From contig CM043952.1 of NCBI GenBank assembly GCA_014529385.2, forward strand, positions 152,053,057-152,117,056: a DNA stretch of 64,000 nucleotides, read 5' to 3'. Shown piece after piece: positions 34,861 through 46,315 of the stretch; position 1 is the first letter of the stretch, and every line of letters starts with the position of its first letter. The notes beneath the pieces are model-generated. The model saw only the letters and a program-made list of their open reading frames with translations, was not told where the DNA came from and searched no databases. Source of the DNA: Adiantum capillus-veneris (Eukaryota > Streptophyta > Polypodiopsida > Polypodiales > Pteridaceae). A program made the translations under genes and the position numbers.

Positions 34861-35683
34861 GCAGGCCTCTGATTAGAGTGCTCCCTTGCAAATCTTGATT
34901 ATGTCACCAACAAGTTAAGTGAAATTTGATAACAAGGCCTACAGTGAAGGTCTAAAATGGCCTCTCTATACACGTGGGACTCAAGGCTAATAAATAGCAA
35001 AGCTACACAAAATAAATAGAAAAGGCACATATTATGGCTATATTAAAATGAGAGGGTATGTTGTCATGTGGCAGCAAATCCCTCAAGAGCTGCAACCAGC
35101 TCCCGACAGCCACCACAGAGGTGGAATTGAGTGAGCATTTGACGTGAAATTCAGTGAATAGTGCTTGGGTAGTGATCACGTCAGGCCACAGGCAAGAAGC
35201 CCACTACCTCAACACTCACAAATGGCTTGCCACGTGGGCATTGGCATGCAACAATGGCAAGATTTCTTGAGGTAGTCTTTCTTAAATTGTGGGCATGCAC
35301 ATGGTAGTCAGGAGCAAACCCCCACAGCCCAAGAGCTCGGATGCTTCAAATTCCTCCAACCCCTTTGCTCCGTTCAAGATCTCCTCAAGCGATTGATGCT
35401 CCAACCCATGGCTCGCAAATGCTCAAGCCTCTCAAGTAAGGAATGCATTCTAACACACCTTTCTCCATATTGTTGCCTTTTTCTTAGACGCGGCCAATGA
35501 AGCCTGCCATGATGCCCAAGACCATGATGATGGCCAACACTACAAAAAGTGAGCAAACAATCACATGGCCACTATCTGAGCTACTCAGCTCAGTGCCATG
35601 GAAGCTATTGAAAGACAATGGCAAGTGCGTCAAGCTATCCATGGCCTCTTGCCAAGTCTACTGATTGCTAAGCGGGCCCTGAG

Positions 35684-35687
<4 letters not shown>
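34861..35687. other. No recognisable feature
   Basis: About 830 bp between the eL19 pseudogene and the GT tract with no coding motif or repeat that I can name. Confidence 0.4.

Positions 35688-35770
<83 letters not shown>
35688..35770. repeat. (GT)n microsatellite
   Basis: About 40 GT units immediately upstream of the LINE 5' region, followed by a shorter (GT)n at about 35790-35800. Confidence 0.95.
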
Positions 35771-35774
<4 letters not shown>

Positions 35775-35800
35775 AATATTACTAAAAAGTGTGTGTGTGT

Positions 35801-36022
35801 GATCAAGCCTGTAGTTCCACCTACGCCCTCAGCTAGCTCCCTTTCTCTAACAACATTGCAGGCTATACTGGCAATACTGTTTAGTCAGGTCGACAGTAAG
35901 CAACCAGGAGAGAGAAGTGATCAAACCTGTAGTTTTGCCTACGCCCTTAGCTAGCTCCCTTTCTCTAACAACATCGTGGGTTGTACTGATGGTTCTCTTC
36001 AGCTAGGTCAACAGCAACTAGG
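35801..36022 (+). repeat. Tandem repeat in the LINE 5' region (period 118 bp)
   Basis: GATCAAGCCTGTAGTT at 35801 recurs as GATCAAACCTGTAGTT at 35919, and both are followed by CTAGCTCCCTTTCTCTAACA. Two monomers are visible. Repeated monomers in a LINE 5' region can act as promoter units; that role is inference. A second motif, CACTGGCAAAATCCCTCCCC-like, is also duplicated near 36095 and 36165. Confidence 0.75.
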
Positions 36023-36435
36023 TCATCATCCTCCTCTAGTGGTCACCCTCTTCTCTGGAGATTTCTTCTCTTAGTTTCTCTGACGTATCTCCTATTGGCA
36101 AAATCCCTCTCCTCACGTTCGCTTCTCGCTCTCTCACTCATGTCATGGCGAAGTGTCCACCCACTGGCAAAATCCCTCCCCCATGATGTCCATTTCTCTC
36201 TCTCTCTCTCTCTCTCTCTCAGCCGTTTTTTGACCTAGTAGACAGCAGTTCACTCTTTTGACCATAACTTGCTCATCCGACCTCCGATTTAGGTGATCTA
36301 TAGCCTCAATCGAAGAGCACGAAGCCCTCTACGCATTGATGTAAAGACAAAATTTTTCTGTGTAATGGAAGGCTTTGCTGTAACAGCATCTCAGAACTGA
36401 AAAAACTATCAAAACTTTGCGTTTTTGTTGCCGAC

Positions 36436-37378
36436 TTGAAGGCAATGTCAGACAAAACTCGCAAGGGTGGAAAAGCCACACTCGCCATGGAGAATGATGC
36501 AAAATCTCCAAGGAATTTGGATGCTAATCCAACCACATCATCTACAACAACGGAAGCAATGATCATGGCTTACTTCATCTCGTTACAAGAAACCGTCAAC
36601 AAACAAGGTGAAGAGTTGCGCGCACTTGCAATGGAGAATGGTACTTTAAGAGTTCTCGTTGTGGAGAATGAGCACCTCAAGAAGGTTCTTGAAATGCAAA
36701 CAACACGCTTGATGCATCTTGAGAATGAAGTTCAAGAATGTAAATGCTCTCTTGTTGACATGAATGTATTGAAAGAGCGCTTGAGCAAAGTTGAGAGTGA
36801 TCATGTATTTGAAAGAGGAAACAATAGATACAATACGACATGATGTATGTGAGATGAGAAATGCATCCAAATCATGGGCTGATATATGTAAGGATAATGT
36901 GGTTTCTACATCTCCTATCACGCAAGCCGTTATCCAAGCAAAGAATGTAGAGAATGTGGACACTCAAGAATTGCACGAACGACAAAAACGCTCAAAGAAC
37001 ATCGTCATTCGTGGAATCAAGGAGGAAAGCATGGAAACACCCCAATCTCTTGCAGTTGCTATTGAAGAGTTTTTTGCTACACACTTTGGCATGTCAGGAA
37101 TCATGGCTTATGGTGCACATCGAGTTGGAAAACAAGGAGTCCCTCGCTCGGGAGAAAGACCTATTGTATGTACCATGGCTGATGAGGTAAAGAGAAAGAT
37201 CATCCTTGACAATGGTTGGATCTACCTCAAAGGAACAGGTTGTAATGTATATGAGGATTGCACTCTTATGCAACAAAATGTACGTCGCAAAGCATATGAG
37301 GAAAGAAGCAAGAAGGTTAAGGTATCACCTCAAGAAGAAAAGCCACTTAAGGAGGATGCAAGTCCACCCAACAAATAG
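36436..37378 (+). pseudogene. LINE ORF1 (RNA-binding protein), one frameshift
   Basis: The first frame (from MSDKTRKGGKA, possible start at 36436 or the next Met) gives a coiled coil with heptad Leu/Met/Val: LRALAMENGTLRVLVVENEH and LEMQTTRLMHLENEV. After KVESDHV the frame shifts by one base near 36810-36830 and continues as LKEETIDTIRHDVCEMRNAS, SWADICKD, then an RRM-like unit ERQKRSKNIVIRGIKEES, YGAHRVGKQG and RPIVCTMADEVKRKIIL, to the stop at 37376. ORF1 proteins bind LINE RNA and form ribonucleoprotein particles. A single indel separates this copy from an intact frame. ORF2 follows six bases after the stop. Confidence 0.8.
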
Positions 37379-37384
37379 GGACAC

Positions 37385-40300
37385 ATGATCTATGAGACCA
37401 ACTCACGCTTGCGAATAAGCTTTTGTAATTGTAACGGATATCCATGGAATGCGGGAATTGGCATTGATGAGCTTACCAATGACTCCGATGTGATACTTCT
37501 TGTCGAAACATGGGAGCATGATGCGCAACGAATTCTTGGATTTGACAAATACGATGTGCATTCTTTGATGTGGGCCAAAAATGCAAAGCAACGAAGAGGC
37601 CAAGGAGGCGTAGCATGTATGACCAAAAAGGGTTTGAAAGATGTTTCCATTGTCAAAGAAGATAAGTATAAACGCTACTTATGGCTGAAAATCAGCCCAC
37701 CAAATGGTCAAGTCATGTTTGTGGCCGGTTGCTACATTCCTCACTATGACTCCAACTTTTATGCTTGCTTGAATATGGATAGAGATCAGCCCTTTGTTGA
37801 ACTAGAGGAAGACATTGCTCATTACAAGGATCAAGGTGAAGTCATTGTTTTTGGAGACATGAATGCTCGCACAAATATGTTACAACACGACACACAACAA
37901 GTAGACATGCCGCATGTCTCAAGAAGAATGGATGACTCATACATGTATAATCGAAGTTCTAATGATGCAAAAGAAGTGGATCACTATGGAAAGTCACTTC
38001 TACATATGTACAATAGTACCGGAATGCTCATTGCAAATGGTGTATCTCTATGGCAAGGCACCAATGACTTTACATGTAGAAAGCACAACGGTGCTAGCGT
38101 GATTGACTATATGTTGTTCTCGGAAGCCACTCTAGAATGCATACAAAGCTTTACACTTGGTGAATGGAATCCGGAATCGGATCATAGGATGTTATGTATT
38201 GACCTCAAGTGTGGTAAACGGCCCGAGCATGTAGCCTCCAATCATGATGTGAATCATTTGTACCTACGTCTAGACCTCAAACGAGCACTTATATATGCTG
38301 ATATGGTGGACCAAATGTTAAGCATGATAGAGCATCAAGAGAGCCCAACATTAGAATGCAAATGGAAAGTTTTCAAAGAAGTAATTTTCTCTTATGCGAA
38401 GGAATGCTTTTCGGTGAAACACATGTCTTGCAAAAGGTCTAAGAAGGGTAGCACCAAGAAGAAATGGTTTGACATGGAATGTAGTCAAGCCCGAAAACAC
38501 TTGCTAAGATTGGATGCAATCAAAGACAAGGAAGTTTACTTGGAATGTTCACACACATACAAAGCACTTGTTCAAAAGAAGAGGAGAAGGTGGGAAGTCG
38601 AAAAACAACTTCTTTTAGCACAAGAGAAAGCACATGCATGTGGCAAGTTTTGGCAAAATCTAAAAGGCAAGCGCGTTGAGAGCTTTGGTGACTTGACTCT
38701 TGAGGATATGTATATGCATTGTAAGAACCTCTATGAGCAACCCAATGTTGATAAGATGGAGTGTTGTAGCTCCCTTCCGTTTATGTCTCCCTTCTTTACC
38801 ATTGAAGATGTATGCCGCGCGCTTGAGAAACTTGCTACTCGCAAGGCAGGTGACCTTCAAGGTGTCAAGGCTGAAATGATTAAATGGACAAGCAAGAAAA
38901 CACGATATTGGATATGCGATATGTTTAACCTTGCACTTCAGTATGGCATGCCTCATGATTGGAGTGCAAATTGGATCAAACCTTTGCACAAAGGAGGAGA
39001 TGTAAACAATGTGAACAAATATCGCACTATAATGGTTGGTTCTTTGATGGCAAAGTTATTTGGATGTATCATGGAGATGAAGATAAGTGAATGGGCTGAA
39101 AAGAATGGCAAACGTGCACTTGGCCAAGCAGGTTTTCGAAAGCATCATAGCACTATCGATCACCTTGTTACTCTTCGAGTTCTTATGGAAGCGTCTCGAT
39201 TGAAAGGAAAAAAGTTGTATTGTTGCTTTGTGGATTTCAAGAAATCTTTTGACATGGTACCGCGAGGAAATCTTTGGAGACGTATGCAAAGCCTTCAAGT
39301 GCCGAGAGAATTTATGCATGCAGTCTTTCGCATCTACCAAAAAGTGATATGTCGATTACGTATGGGAGATGGAATTTCAGAATTTTTTGCAAGCACTATT
39401 GGTGTCAAACAAGGATGCCCACTTTCCCCAACCCTCTTTGGGCTACTCATTGATGAATTGGAATGCATGGTTCTTGACTTTATGCAGCAAGAAGGCATAG
39501 AAGAGGTTAAGATCGGAAATGCGGTGATCATGCTTTTGCTTTATGCCGATGATGTAGTGCTCTTGGCACATACCTTAGAAGATGCACAAAAGCTTATGAG
39601 TGTCTTGGAACGCTTTTGCCTACATAGCGGGCTGATCGTGAATGGATCCAAAACCAAGGTTATGCTTGTAAAGACCCTCAATGATGAAAATCCATGCATT
39701 GTGTACAACAATGAGAAACTTGAAGTGGTAGATCACTTCAAGTACCTTGGCCTTGAGGTTCTATCCAATCATAAATGGAAGGATTGTCCAATGCGTCGCT
39801 TGGAAGCCGGAATGAGGGCCTATTATGCATTTGAGAACATGTGCAATGCAGGAGAGATCAAGTGTTGGGCTCTCAAAAAGTACCTCTTTGACACATTGGT
39901 GACACCGGTGCTTCTTTATGGAGTGGAGGTGTGGGGTGGAAGCATCGGGAAGTCTACTTGGAAAGAGTTTGAGAATGTCCAAAAGCGTTTTCTCACCAAC
40001 TTTCTCCAAGTCAAGACACAAACACCCTACATGCTCTTACTTCTTGAGTCCGGATTGCTTCCCATTGAGGTCTTGGGCATGCAAAGGGTTGTGGAGTACA
40101 TGCGTAAGACACAACGTAGCCCTTTGCATCGACTTCCTAGAATCGCATATGAAGCAAGTCAAATGGTTCAAAAGACATGCAAGAGCAAAATACTAAGTTC
40201 GGGGTGGATGCTTGATATCAAGAAATGGTTTGGAAGATGGGATGCATGTCACTTGGTCAAGGATGCGTCGATCGACTCCCAAGTTAATGAGGACTTCTTA

Positions 40301-40702
40301 CAACGCCAATGTATCATGGCTTGGGAGAAATCCGGAGGTTCTCGCTTCAGCCATTACACCACACACGTTGCCCCAAACTACAAATCTCTCTTCTTCTCGG
40401 AACGAGGTAACCGAACCCATTCCTACATCCTTGAGCCCATCCCGTTGAGTGCGATCCGCACCATTGCCTCCATTCGTCTTAGCTCCCATTCTCTACGCTG
40501 CGAGACAGGACGTTGGGGCACTGGCGAGGAGTGTCATCGACTTTGCACCTTATGCCCTCATCAAGTGCGAGAGAGTGAGTACCACACACTACTTGAGTGC
40601 TCAGCTTTGACCACATTAGGTCCTCTTTTCCCCATATATTCAGCCATGATCTCTCCCTACATACCTTCCTCTCCCAACCACGATGTGGACTCTCTATTGT
40701 GA
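37385..40702 (+). CDS. LINE ORF2: AP endonuclease and reverse transcriptase (1105 aa)
   Basis: The frame is uninterrupted. The endonuclease (residues about 10-275) shows FCNCNGYPWNAG, ETWEHD (Glu41), FGDMNART (Asp158), DYMLFS and PESDHRML (Asp266, His267), the catalytic set of APE-type nucleases. RT (about 540-800) shows GFRKHHSTIDHL, CCFVDFKKSFDMVPRG, GVKQGCPLSPTLFGLLID and LLYADDVVLLAH (YADD 720-723). Near the C-terminus a Cys/His cluster (CTLCPHQVRESEYHTLLEC) matches the zinc-binding segment of plant LINEs. No RNase H domain is evident. All catalytic residues are present, so the protein could be active, although ORF1 is frameshifted. Confidence 0.9.
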   Translation: MIYETNSRLRISFCNCNGYPWNAGIGIDELTNDSDVILLVETWEHDAQRILGFDKYDVHSLMWAKNAKQRRGQGGVACMTKKGLKDVSIVKEDKYKRYLWLKISPPNGQVMFVAGCYIPHYDSNFYACLNMDRDQPFVELEEDIAHYKDQGEVIVFGDMNARTNMLQHDTQQVDMPHVSRRMDDSYMYNRSSNDAKEVDHYGKSLLHMYNSTGMLIANGVSLWQGTNDFTCRKHNGASVIDYMLFSEATLECIQSFTLGEWNPESDHRMLCIDLKCGKRPEHVASNHDVNHLYLRLDLKRALIYADMVDQMLSMIEHQESPTLECKWKVFKEVIFSYAKECFSVKHMSCKRSKKGSTKKKWFDMECSQARKHLLRLDAIKDKEVYLECSHTYKALVQKKRRRWEVEKQLLLAQEKAHACGKFWQNLKGKRVESFGDLTLEDMYMHCKNLYEQPNVDKMECCSSLPFMSPFFTIEDVCRALEKLATRKAGDLQGVKAEMIKWTSKKTRYWICDMFNLALQYGMPHDWSANWIKPLHKGGDVNNVNKYRTIMVGSLMAKLFGCIMEMKISEWAEKNGKRALGQAGFRKHHSTIDHLVTLRVLMEASRLKGKKLYCCFVDFKKSFDMVPRGNLWRRMQSLQVPREFMHAVFRIYQKVICRLRMGDGISEFFASTIGVKQGCPLSPTLFGLLIDELECMVLDFMQQEGIEEVKIGNAVIMLLLYADDVVLLAHTLEDAQKLMSVLERFCLHSGLIVNGSKTKVMLVKTLNDENPCIVYNNEKLEVVDHFKYLGLEVLSNHKWKDCPMRRLEAGMRAYYAFENMCNAGEIKCWALKKYLFDTLVTPVLLYGVEVWGGSIGKSTWKEFENVQKRFLTNFLQVKTQTPYMLLLLESGLLPIEVLGMQRVVEYMRKTQRSPLHRLPRIAYEASQMVQKTCKSKILSSGWMLDIKKWFGRWDACHLVKDASIDSQVNEDFLQRQCIMAWEKSGGSRFSHYTTHVAPNYKSLFFSERGNRTHSYILEPIPLSAIRTIASIRLSSHSLRCETGRWGTGEECHRLCTLCPHQVRESEYHTLLECSALTTLGPLFPIYSAMISPYIPSSPNHDVDSLL

Positions 40703-40817
40703 CGCTCATTTCAGCCACTTTTGAGCATCGAGAGTCACTTATGAACTCCACTCACACCACGTGACATGTTCATTTGGTCCCATAGGTCATATTTGACCTC
40801 CCAGGATGATAATAGAA

Positions 40818-40930
<113 letters not shown>

Positions 40931-41113
40931 CAAGATCCTTGTGCTCCATCTAGGGCCGATTAAGCTCTCTGCTCTACTGTCAGCGGTCCAATGAACAACT
41001 ATCTTCCTCGCTACTTCGTATGCGATGATCCCGTTGGCAGCGTTTGAGGGACACCATGGTCGCCCACTCTAACAAAACCCTAATGGGATGAAAGGTCTTC
41101 TTCTTCTTCTCCT

Positions 41114-41117
<4 letters not shown>

Positions 41118-41174
<57 letters not shown>

Positions 41175-41234
41175 CAAAAAGAAACTCTCTCAAAGAGCAC
41201 GCACCGGCATGCGCTCTTTCAAAGAGTTTCTTTT

Positions 41235-41299
<65 letters not shown>
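41118..41299. repeat. (CT)n-hairpin-(GA)n palindrome
   Basis: (CT)27 at 41118-41171, then AAAAAGAAACTCTCTCAAAG, loop near 41200, the inverted CTTTCAAAGAGTTTCTTTTT, and (GA)30 at 41241-41299. The whole is a near-perfect foldback of about 180 bp. Confidence 0.85.
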
Positions 41300-41301
<2 letters not shown>

Positions 41302-41449
41302 CCAAAGTAGTACTGAGAAATCGCCATGATGCTATTAGGCTATTGGCGATGCAGACGGTAGAGGGCAAATAAATAGAACGAGTAAACGTCAAAGTGGACA
41401 TGAGGGCAAAAAAGCTTATGATGGTTATAATCCTCAAGTAATTAAGCTT

Positions 41450-41719
41450 GTGGCTTTAGTTCAGCTAGCTGCTTGCACTTTTAGCAGAGTGTGTGAGGGG
41501 ATTAGTGGCAGACAACTCAATGTCGAGGAAAAGGCATTGGGGAATATTTCCACTAGTGCAAGTCATGATTTGATGAGCCTTTGGCTTCAGTCACACTCCT
41601 CGTCCAACTCTATTGATAACCTATTTGAAAATTTGATCAGGCAAGCACTTCGGAATGATATGCAGACATCTCTCATGACCGGTTCAATGCAAAATATGGT
41701 GTTCGCAAGAGTTGGTTAA
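41450..41719 (+). other. Short open frame of unknown nature (89 codons)
   Basis: The frame (MALVQLAACTFSRVCEGISG, then SHDLMSLWLQSHSSSNSID) is open upstream for some codons as well (DGYNPQVIKL). It has no low-complexity bias and I do not recognise it. It could be an exon fragment or chance; nothing around it supports a gene model. Confidence 0.2.
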
Positions 41720-42029
41720 TGTGAAGTAGCTCCAAGGAGATGCAGCAGCATTGCAGTGGAAGTCAAGTAGTAAACTCATGCAGGTGCAATTAGGAAGCGA
41801 GAGCTAATTGGCCATCCGATGTTGGGAAGAAGTAGGAGGCATGAGCAGCAGCTTGCGGTACTATGCTATGATTCCTGCAGCCGCCAATATCTCAACTGAC
41901 TACAAGTAGTAGTACTAGCACCAGTGTGCAACATTCTAAGAGCATAATAATTTATTGCTTATTAGATATGATGCTAATCACTGCAATGCAAAATTGCAAA
42001 AAACTCTCATCTAAAATATCTTCTCACAA

Positions 42030-42890
42030 TCAATCGGCCATAGAGCGTATGATAAGGCCTATGATAGAATTGAATGGGAGTTCATAATTCAAAGTCTATA
42101 TGATATGGCTTTGGAAAAATTCTTTTTCACATTATTTTTGGGAATGCATGAACTAGAATTCAGTTAATGGTACTCTTATAGATGTTATTCCATTGCATAA
42201 ATCCATAAGACAGGGGTGCCCACTTTCTGCTTTTCTCTATGCTATCTCATCTGATGCCTTGGATTTTCTTGTTAAAGATGTTATGCAGTAGGGCAAACTC
42301 ACTACCATAGACGTACCTGGCTCTATGAAATAAATGTGCCTCCAAAAGTTTGTTGATCATACCAGTGCAATTGTGAGGAATGACGTACATACAATAGAGA
42401 ATTTTAGGGTTGGTCTCACTGTCTTGCAAGTGGCTCGATTATTAACCATGCTAAAAGTTTACTTTGATGGAACTCTCTTTTGAAAGATCTTCTCACAAAC
42501 AATTGGCCACAGAGCATATGATAAGGCCTATGATAGAATTGAATGGGAGTTCATACTTCAAAGTGTATATGATATGGGTTTGGACAGATTCTTTTTCACA
42601 ATCTTTTTGGGAATGCATTAGCTAGAATTTCAATTAATGTTACTCTTGCAGATGTTATTTCATTGCATAAATACATAAGACAGGGTGATCACTTTCTCCT
42701 ATGCTCTATTCTATCAAAGATGTTATGCAGTAGGGCAAACTCACTGCCATAGACGTACCTAGATCTATGAAGAAAATGTGCCTCCAAAAGCAATGCAATT
42801 GTGAGGAATGATGTACATGCAATGGAGAATTTTTGGGCTTGCCTCGCTGTCTTGCAAGTGGCTTGACTATTAACCATTCTAAAAATTTGG
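42030..42890 (+). pseudogene. Two tandem L1-type reverse transcriptase fragments
   Basis: The first copy (42030-42480) encodes DKAYDRIEWEFIIQSLYDM, FFFTLFLGMH, then KSIRQGCPLSAFLYAISSDA, the RT motif A and B region of a plant L1-type LINE distinct from the full LINE upstream. The second copy (about 42490-42890) repeats it with a deletion between the IRQG and KDVM parts. Stops and shifts are frequent. The direct repeat of about 460 bp is plain at DNA level. Confidence 0.8.
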
Positions 42891-43243
42891 TTTCATGAGG
42901 TTTTCTGCTTTGTCTAAGCCAATTTTCACCAAAAGACTTAAACTGCTACGTTGGGGGAAAAAACATGCCCATGCTGCCTGTTGACCTGTGTTTTAGGTCA
43001 AGCAATTATCTGATAGTTTATAGTTTAGCTTCTTTTTTATGTGCCATGTCTGTACGATAGGCTAGTCATCAGCATTAATGGAGTCATGTTGTAAATATCC
43101 ACTTTCTAGCAAGACAATTTGAATGATTGGAAGATCCAAACCAATTAAAATTGTGAGTGGAGGTCTAAATACTGAAATAGTTAATAAGAGTTTTGGTTAT
43201 GACTTGAAAAGTAATGGTGTTCCAAGGATCTTATATCATGTTG

Positions 43244-43290
<47 letters not shown>

Positions 43291-43488
43291 CATGTGAGCA
43301 CGTGCTCACCAAAACCTTTTGTAGGAACCAATGAAGTTTTACACTAAAATCCTCCAAATTTAGCCAGTTTTCTTCAATGCCACCCTCAAAACTAGCCTAG
43401 AATTTTTTATTTTAGCCCTTAAATATACACTTAAGGCCTGGTTTTTATTGAAGGTTTTACCAATGATAGTGATATTGTTTCTCATTTT

Positions 43489-43541
<53 letters not shown>

Positions 43542-44959
43542 AAAGCATCTTCTCTCACTTAGCATTGTTCTTTCTGATGGATACCACCTTATCTCAAGCA
43601 GACACAAGCTCAAAACATACTGAATTTGCTGCAAACAAATTAGTATGCAAAGTCACTGCAGCGACCTTCCCTCTTATTGAAACTATCATTCCAGATTTGA
43701 AGAAGGTTCTAGTATCACCTTTTAGGGTATGGCATGGCTTTATCTTCATAGATTGGAACCAAATTCCCTCTTATAATTGGTGGCGGCATGAATATTCCAC
43801 ATGACCAAAGATGTAAAGCATATTCCGACAATGATGTGCCCATTGTGTGGTGGATGCTATGGCCTTCCTGATATTTGCCATATTCTTTCAAGGAATGATT
43901 CAAAATGGAAAGGAGAAGCATCTTCAATCTTTGTGAAAGAAGTTGTTCAATTGAAGCTTTGAAGTTGTCACATTGTATGGTAAAAAGATCCTCAATATTT
44001 TATTTGTTTTCAACTAACTCTTTTCAATTATGATGATGTCTTTCTAGAAAATTTTAGGCATAGAACTCTATTAGTTTTGATTTTTGTTTTTGTAAATTTA
44101 TTAAAAAGGGTATATATTGGTCAATTAAAGGAAAAAACATGGTTTTATTGTAACAAAAGAAGTCTTTCATAATTAATGGTGTTTGTCGAACATGTGTCGT
44201 GTAAAAAGGGTGCGCTTGTATGAAGATCACAACCTTGTAGTATGGGAAGGTCAAGACTACATGGAAGGGATGATTGGTGTATAAACAACTAATGAGGTGC
44301 AATAAATTTCTATCAAATTGATGTGGCTAAGAAAAGGATGCACATGCTCTCAAGTATAAATGACAATCAAGAACCAAAGTACTAGACAAGGAAGCACTTA
44401 CCTCACAAAAAGAAACATAGGATGACTTAAGCATTAAGTAAAGGTCTAGAGCTCTTATTAGTCTATCAATATTACTTTATGCTCAAGCATGTGAAGCCCA
44501 ACCGAGAAAAATCCAAGCCAAATAAGAGTAGAAGCAGAGGAGGTTACAATTAGATAAATAGAGATTGAGCCAAAAGATAATATTTTCAAATATTGTGTTA
44601 CTTTTTTTAAAAGTAAACTTTAATCTTTTGGAAATTAGGAGGTAGTCTATCCATTGAAAACTCTTTTTGTTCTAATGCATCAATATATAACAAACAATAA
44701 ATATTTTGCTAATGATAAAATTTACTATATTGCATACAAACACTTGCTCGAGTTTGTCTTTGCTCCGAAAAACTTGCTCAGTGCATGGTAAGACTCTGTG
44801 AGTGTGTGTGGTGTCTACACTTGAAAGAAGAGTTGAAGGAAGGGGGACGAGGAGGTTGTTCTTCAATCAATGAAGTCTAGGAAAAGTATAGGATAAGCAT
44901 AAGCTGCATAGTGGTGTGTTCTCACCTCATTGGCCACGTGTTAAGAATTATGATTGAAG
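42891..44959. other. Mostly featureless; two GA microsatellites and a short palindrome
   Basis: (GA)n at 43247-43287 and 43495-43538. A perfect 16-bp palindrome, GTGAGCACGTGCTCAC, lies at 43294-43309. Between 43550 and 43985 two short frames (TFPLIETIIPDLKKVLVSPF and MTKDVKHIPTMMCPLCGG) are not repeat-derived but are unrecognised. The remainder is AT-rich with no supported feature. Confidence 0.4.
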
Positions 44960-45057
44960 TCTAGTTGTGCACTTTTACAAGCATAAGGAGGGACTCATTG
45001 GGAATTTTACCCTCATGGTCCTCTCACACAGTCTCTCAAGTGCCCAAGTTGAAAAAG

Positions 45058-45126
<69 letters not shown>

Positions 45127-45490
45127 GAGTTGACTCTATGCTCAAGCTCTTGGCTATGGATGCAAATCCAAGCCAATAAAAGGTTTTTCTTTTCCATCTC
45201 TATTATTCTATTACTAATCCATGCTAAGATCTTTCCCATGAGCAAGCGTATATGGAGTGTCAGTTTTCTTGCTTGAAAAATACTTCTTTTCACCCTTATC
45301 TTCCTCTTTCCCTGCTTTCTGGGGTGTTTAGGGTTTGGGAAGGAGGATTATACCATGGAATCTTGAAGAACACCATATTCTTGATTCAAGAAAGGCTCCA
45401 CAAGAGAACAAACATGTATTGTAACAAAGCTCTCATTTGAGAGGATTATAATACGTCCTTTTGGAGGGGGGATATGGACTGCATATTGAG
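44960..45490 (+). mobile_element. LTR fragment related to the chromovirus C LTR
   Basis: Segments such as GGATGCAAATCCAAGCCAA and CCTTTTGGAGGGGGGATATGG correspond to GGATGCGAATCCAACCAAGA and GCCTTTTGGAGGGGGGACCGG in the C LTR (about 16555 and 16900), in the same order. It includes a (CT)32 tract at 45061-45124. No internal element sequence adjoins, so it is a solo or truncated LTR. Confidence 0.55.
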
Positions 45491-45539
45491 CTTGTGAGTG
45501 ATATAAGGTCACACTTCCTCAATGAGGTGATATAAAATT

Positions 45540-46290
45540 TTTTTAACAAGTTTATAGTTATCCATAACAGATTCTCTCCCTATCATCCTTAGGGAAATGG
45601 CCAAGTAGAGCACACAAACAAAATCCTCATCTCCATGATTATAAAGATTGTGAGCTCTGGATGTACATACTGGGAGATGAATCTACATTTATCTGGATGT
45701 ACATACTCTGGATGTACATACTGGGAGATGAATCTACATTTATCTCTTTGGGCTTATAGGGTTTCATAAAAAATATCTCTAAACACGACTCCATCTAATC
45801 TACGGACTTGATGCTATATTTCCAATGGAATTTTTACTCCAATACTTAGAGTTTCATATGAACTAGAGTGGACGGGTCATGGACTGTTGAAATGACTAGA
45901 AAATATAGAGGAATTAGATGATAAAATGATAGCAACCATTGCACACATCTACGGTTAGAAAAGGAAACAGAAACACTTATTTGACTCTTACTTGTTGACA
46001 AAATTCTTTAAACAAAGGAATCTTGTATTGGTCTATTCTTTGAAGCAACACATCCCAAGGTTCAAGAAAAAGGGACACTGTCCATTTTTGATCGAGAGTG
46101 TATCACCAATTGGGGTTGTTGAATTTGCCAACTTAGATACAAAATTCATGTAAAATTGGATTAGTGGATGTCATTTGCAAAAGTATAATATGCCACTCAC
46201 CAATGATATTTTGAAAAGAATGCATATAGAAAAAAAACGCAAGATCAAGTGCCAACAAGTCATTGAAGAGGCATAGGAGGAGGCTCAATT
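45540..46290 (+). pseudogene. Tat-type integrase C-terminal half, decayed
   Basis: Mixed frames give YHRFSPYHPQGNGQVEHTNK (the third catalytic Glu position of integrase), LSLWAYRVS, NTTPSNLRT, PILRVSYELEWTGH and later SVSPIGVVEFANLD with KYNMPLTNDILKRM. That is the end of a non-chromoviral Ty3/Gypsy integrase. An in-frame 51-bp direct duplication (offset 45655 to 45706) lies just after the Glu motif. No chromodomain follows. Confidence 0.7.
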
Positions 46291-46315
46291 TTGAGTTCTA
46301 AAAAGAAAATCGATA

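Noticed and set aside
41450-41719. A host gene exon
   Set aside because: No splice context, homology or neighbouring exon could be shown; kept only as a low-confidence unknown frame.
43294-43309. 16-bp palindrome GTGAGCACGTGCTCAC with a central CACGTG
   Set aside because: A single occurrence beside a microsatellite with no gene nearby; a G-box role cannot be supported.
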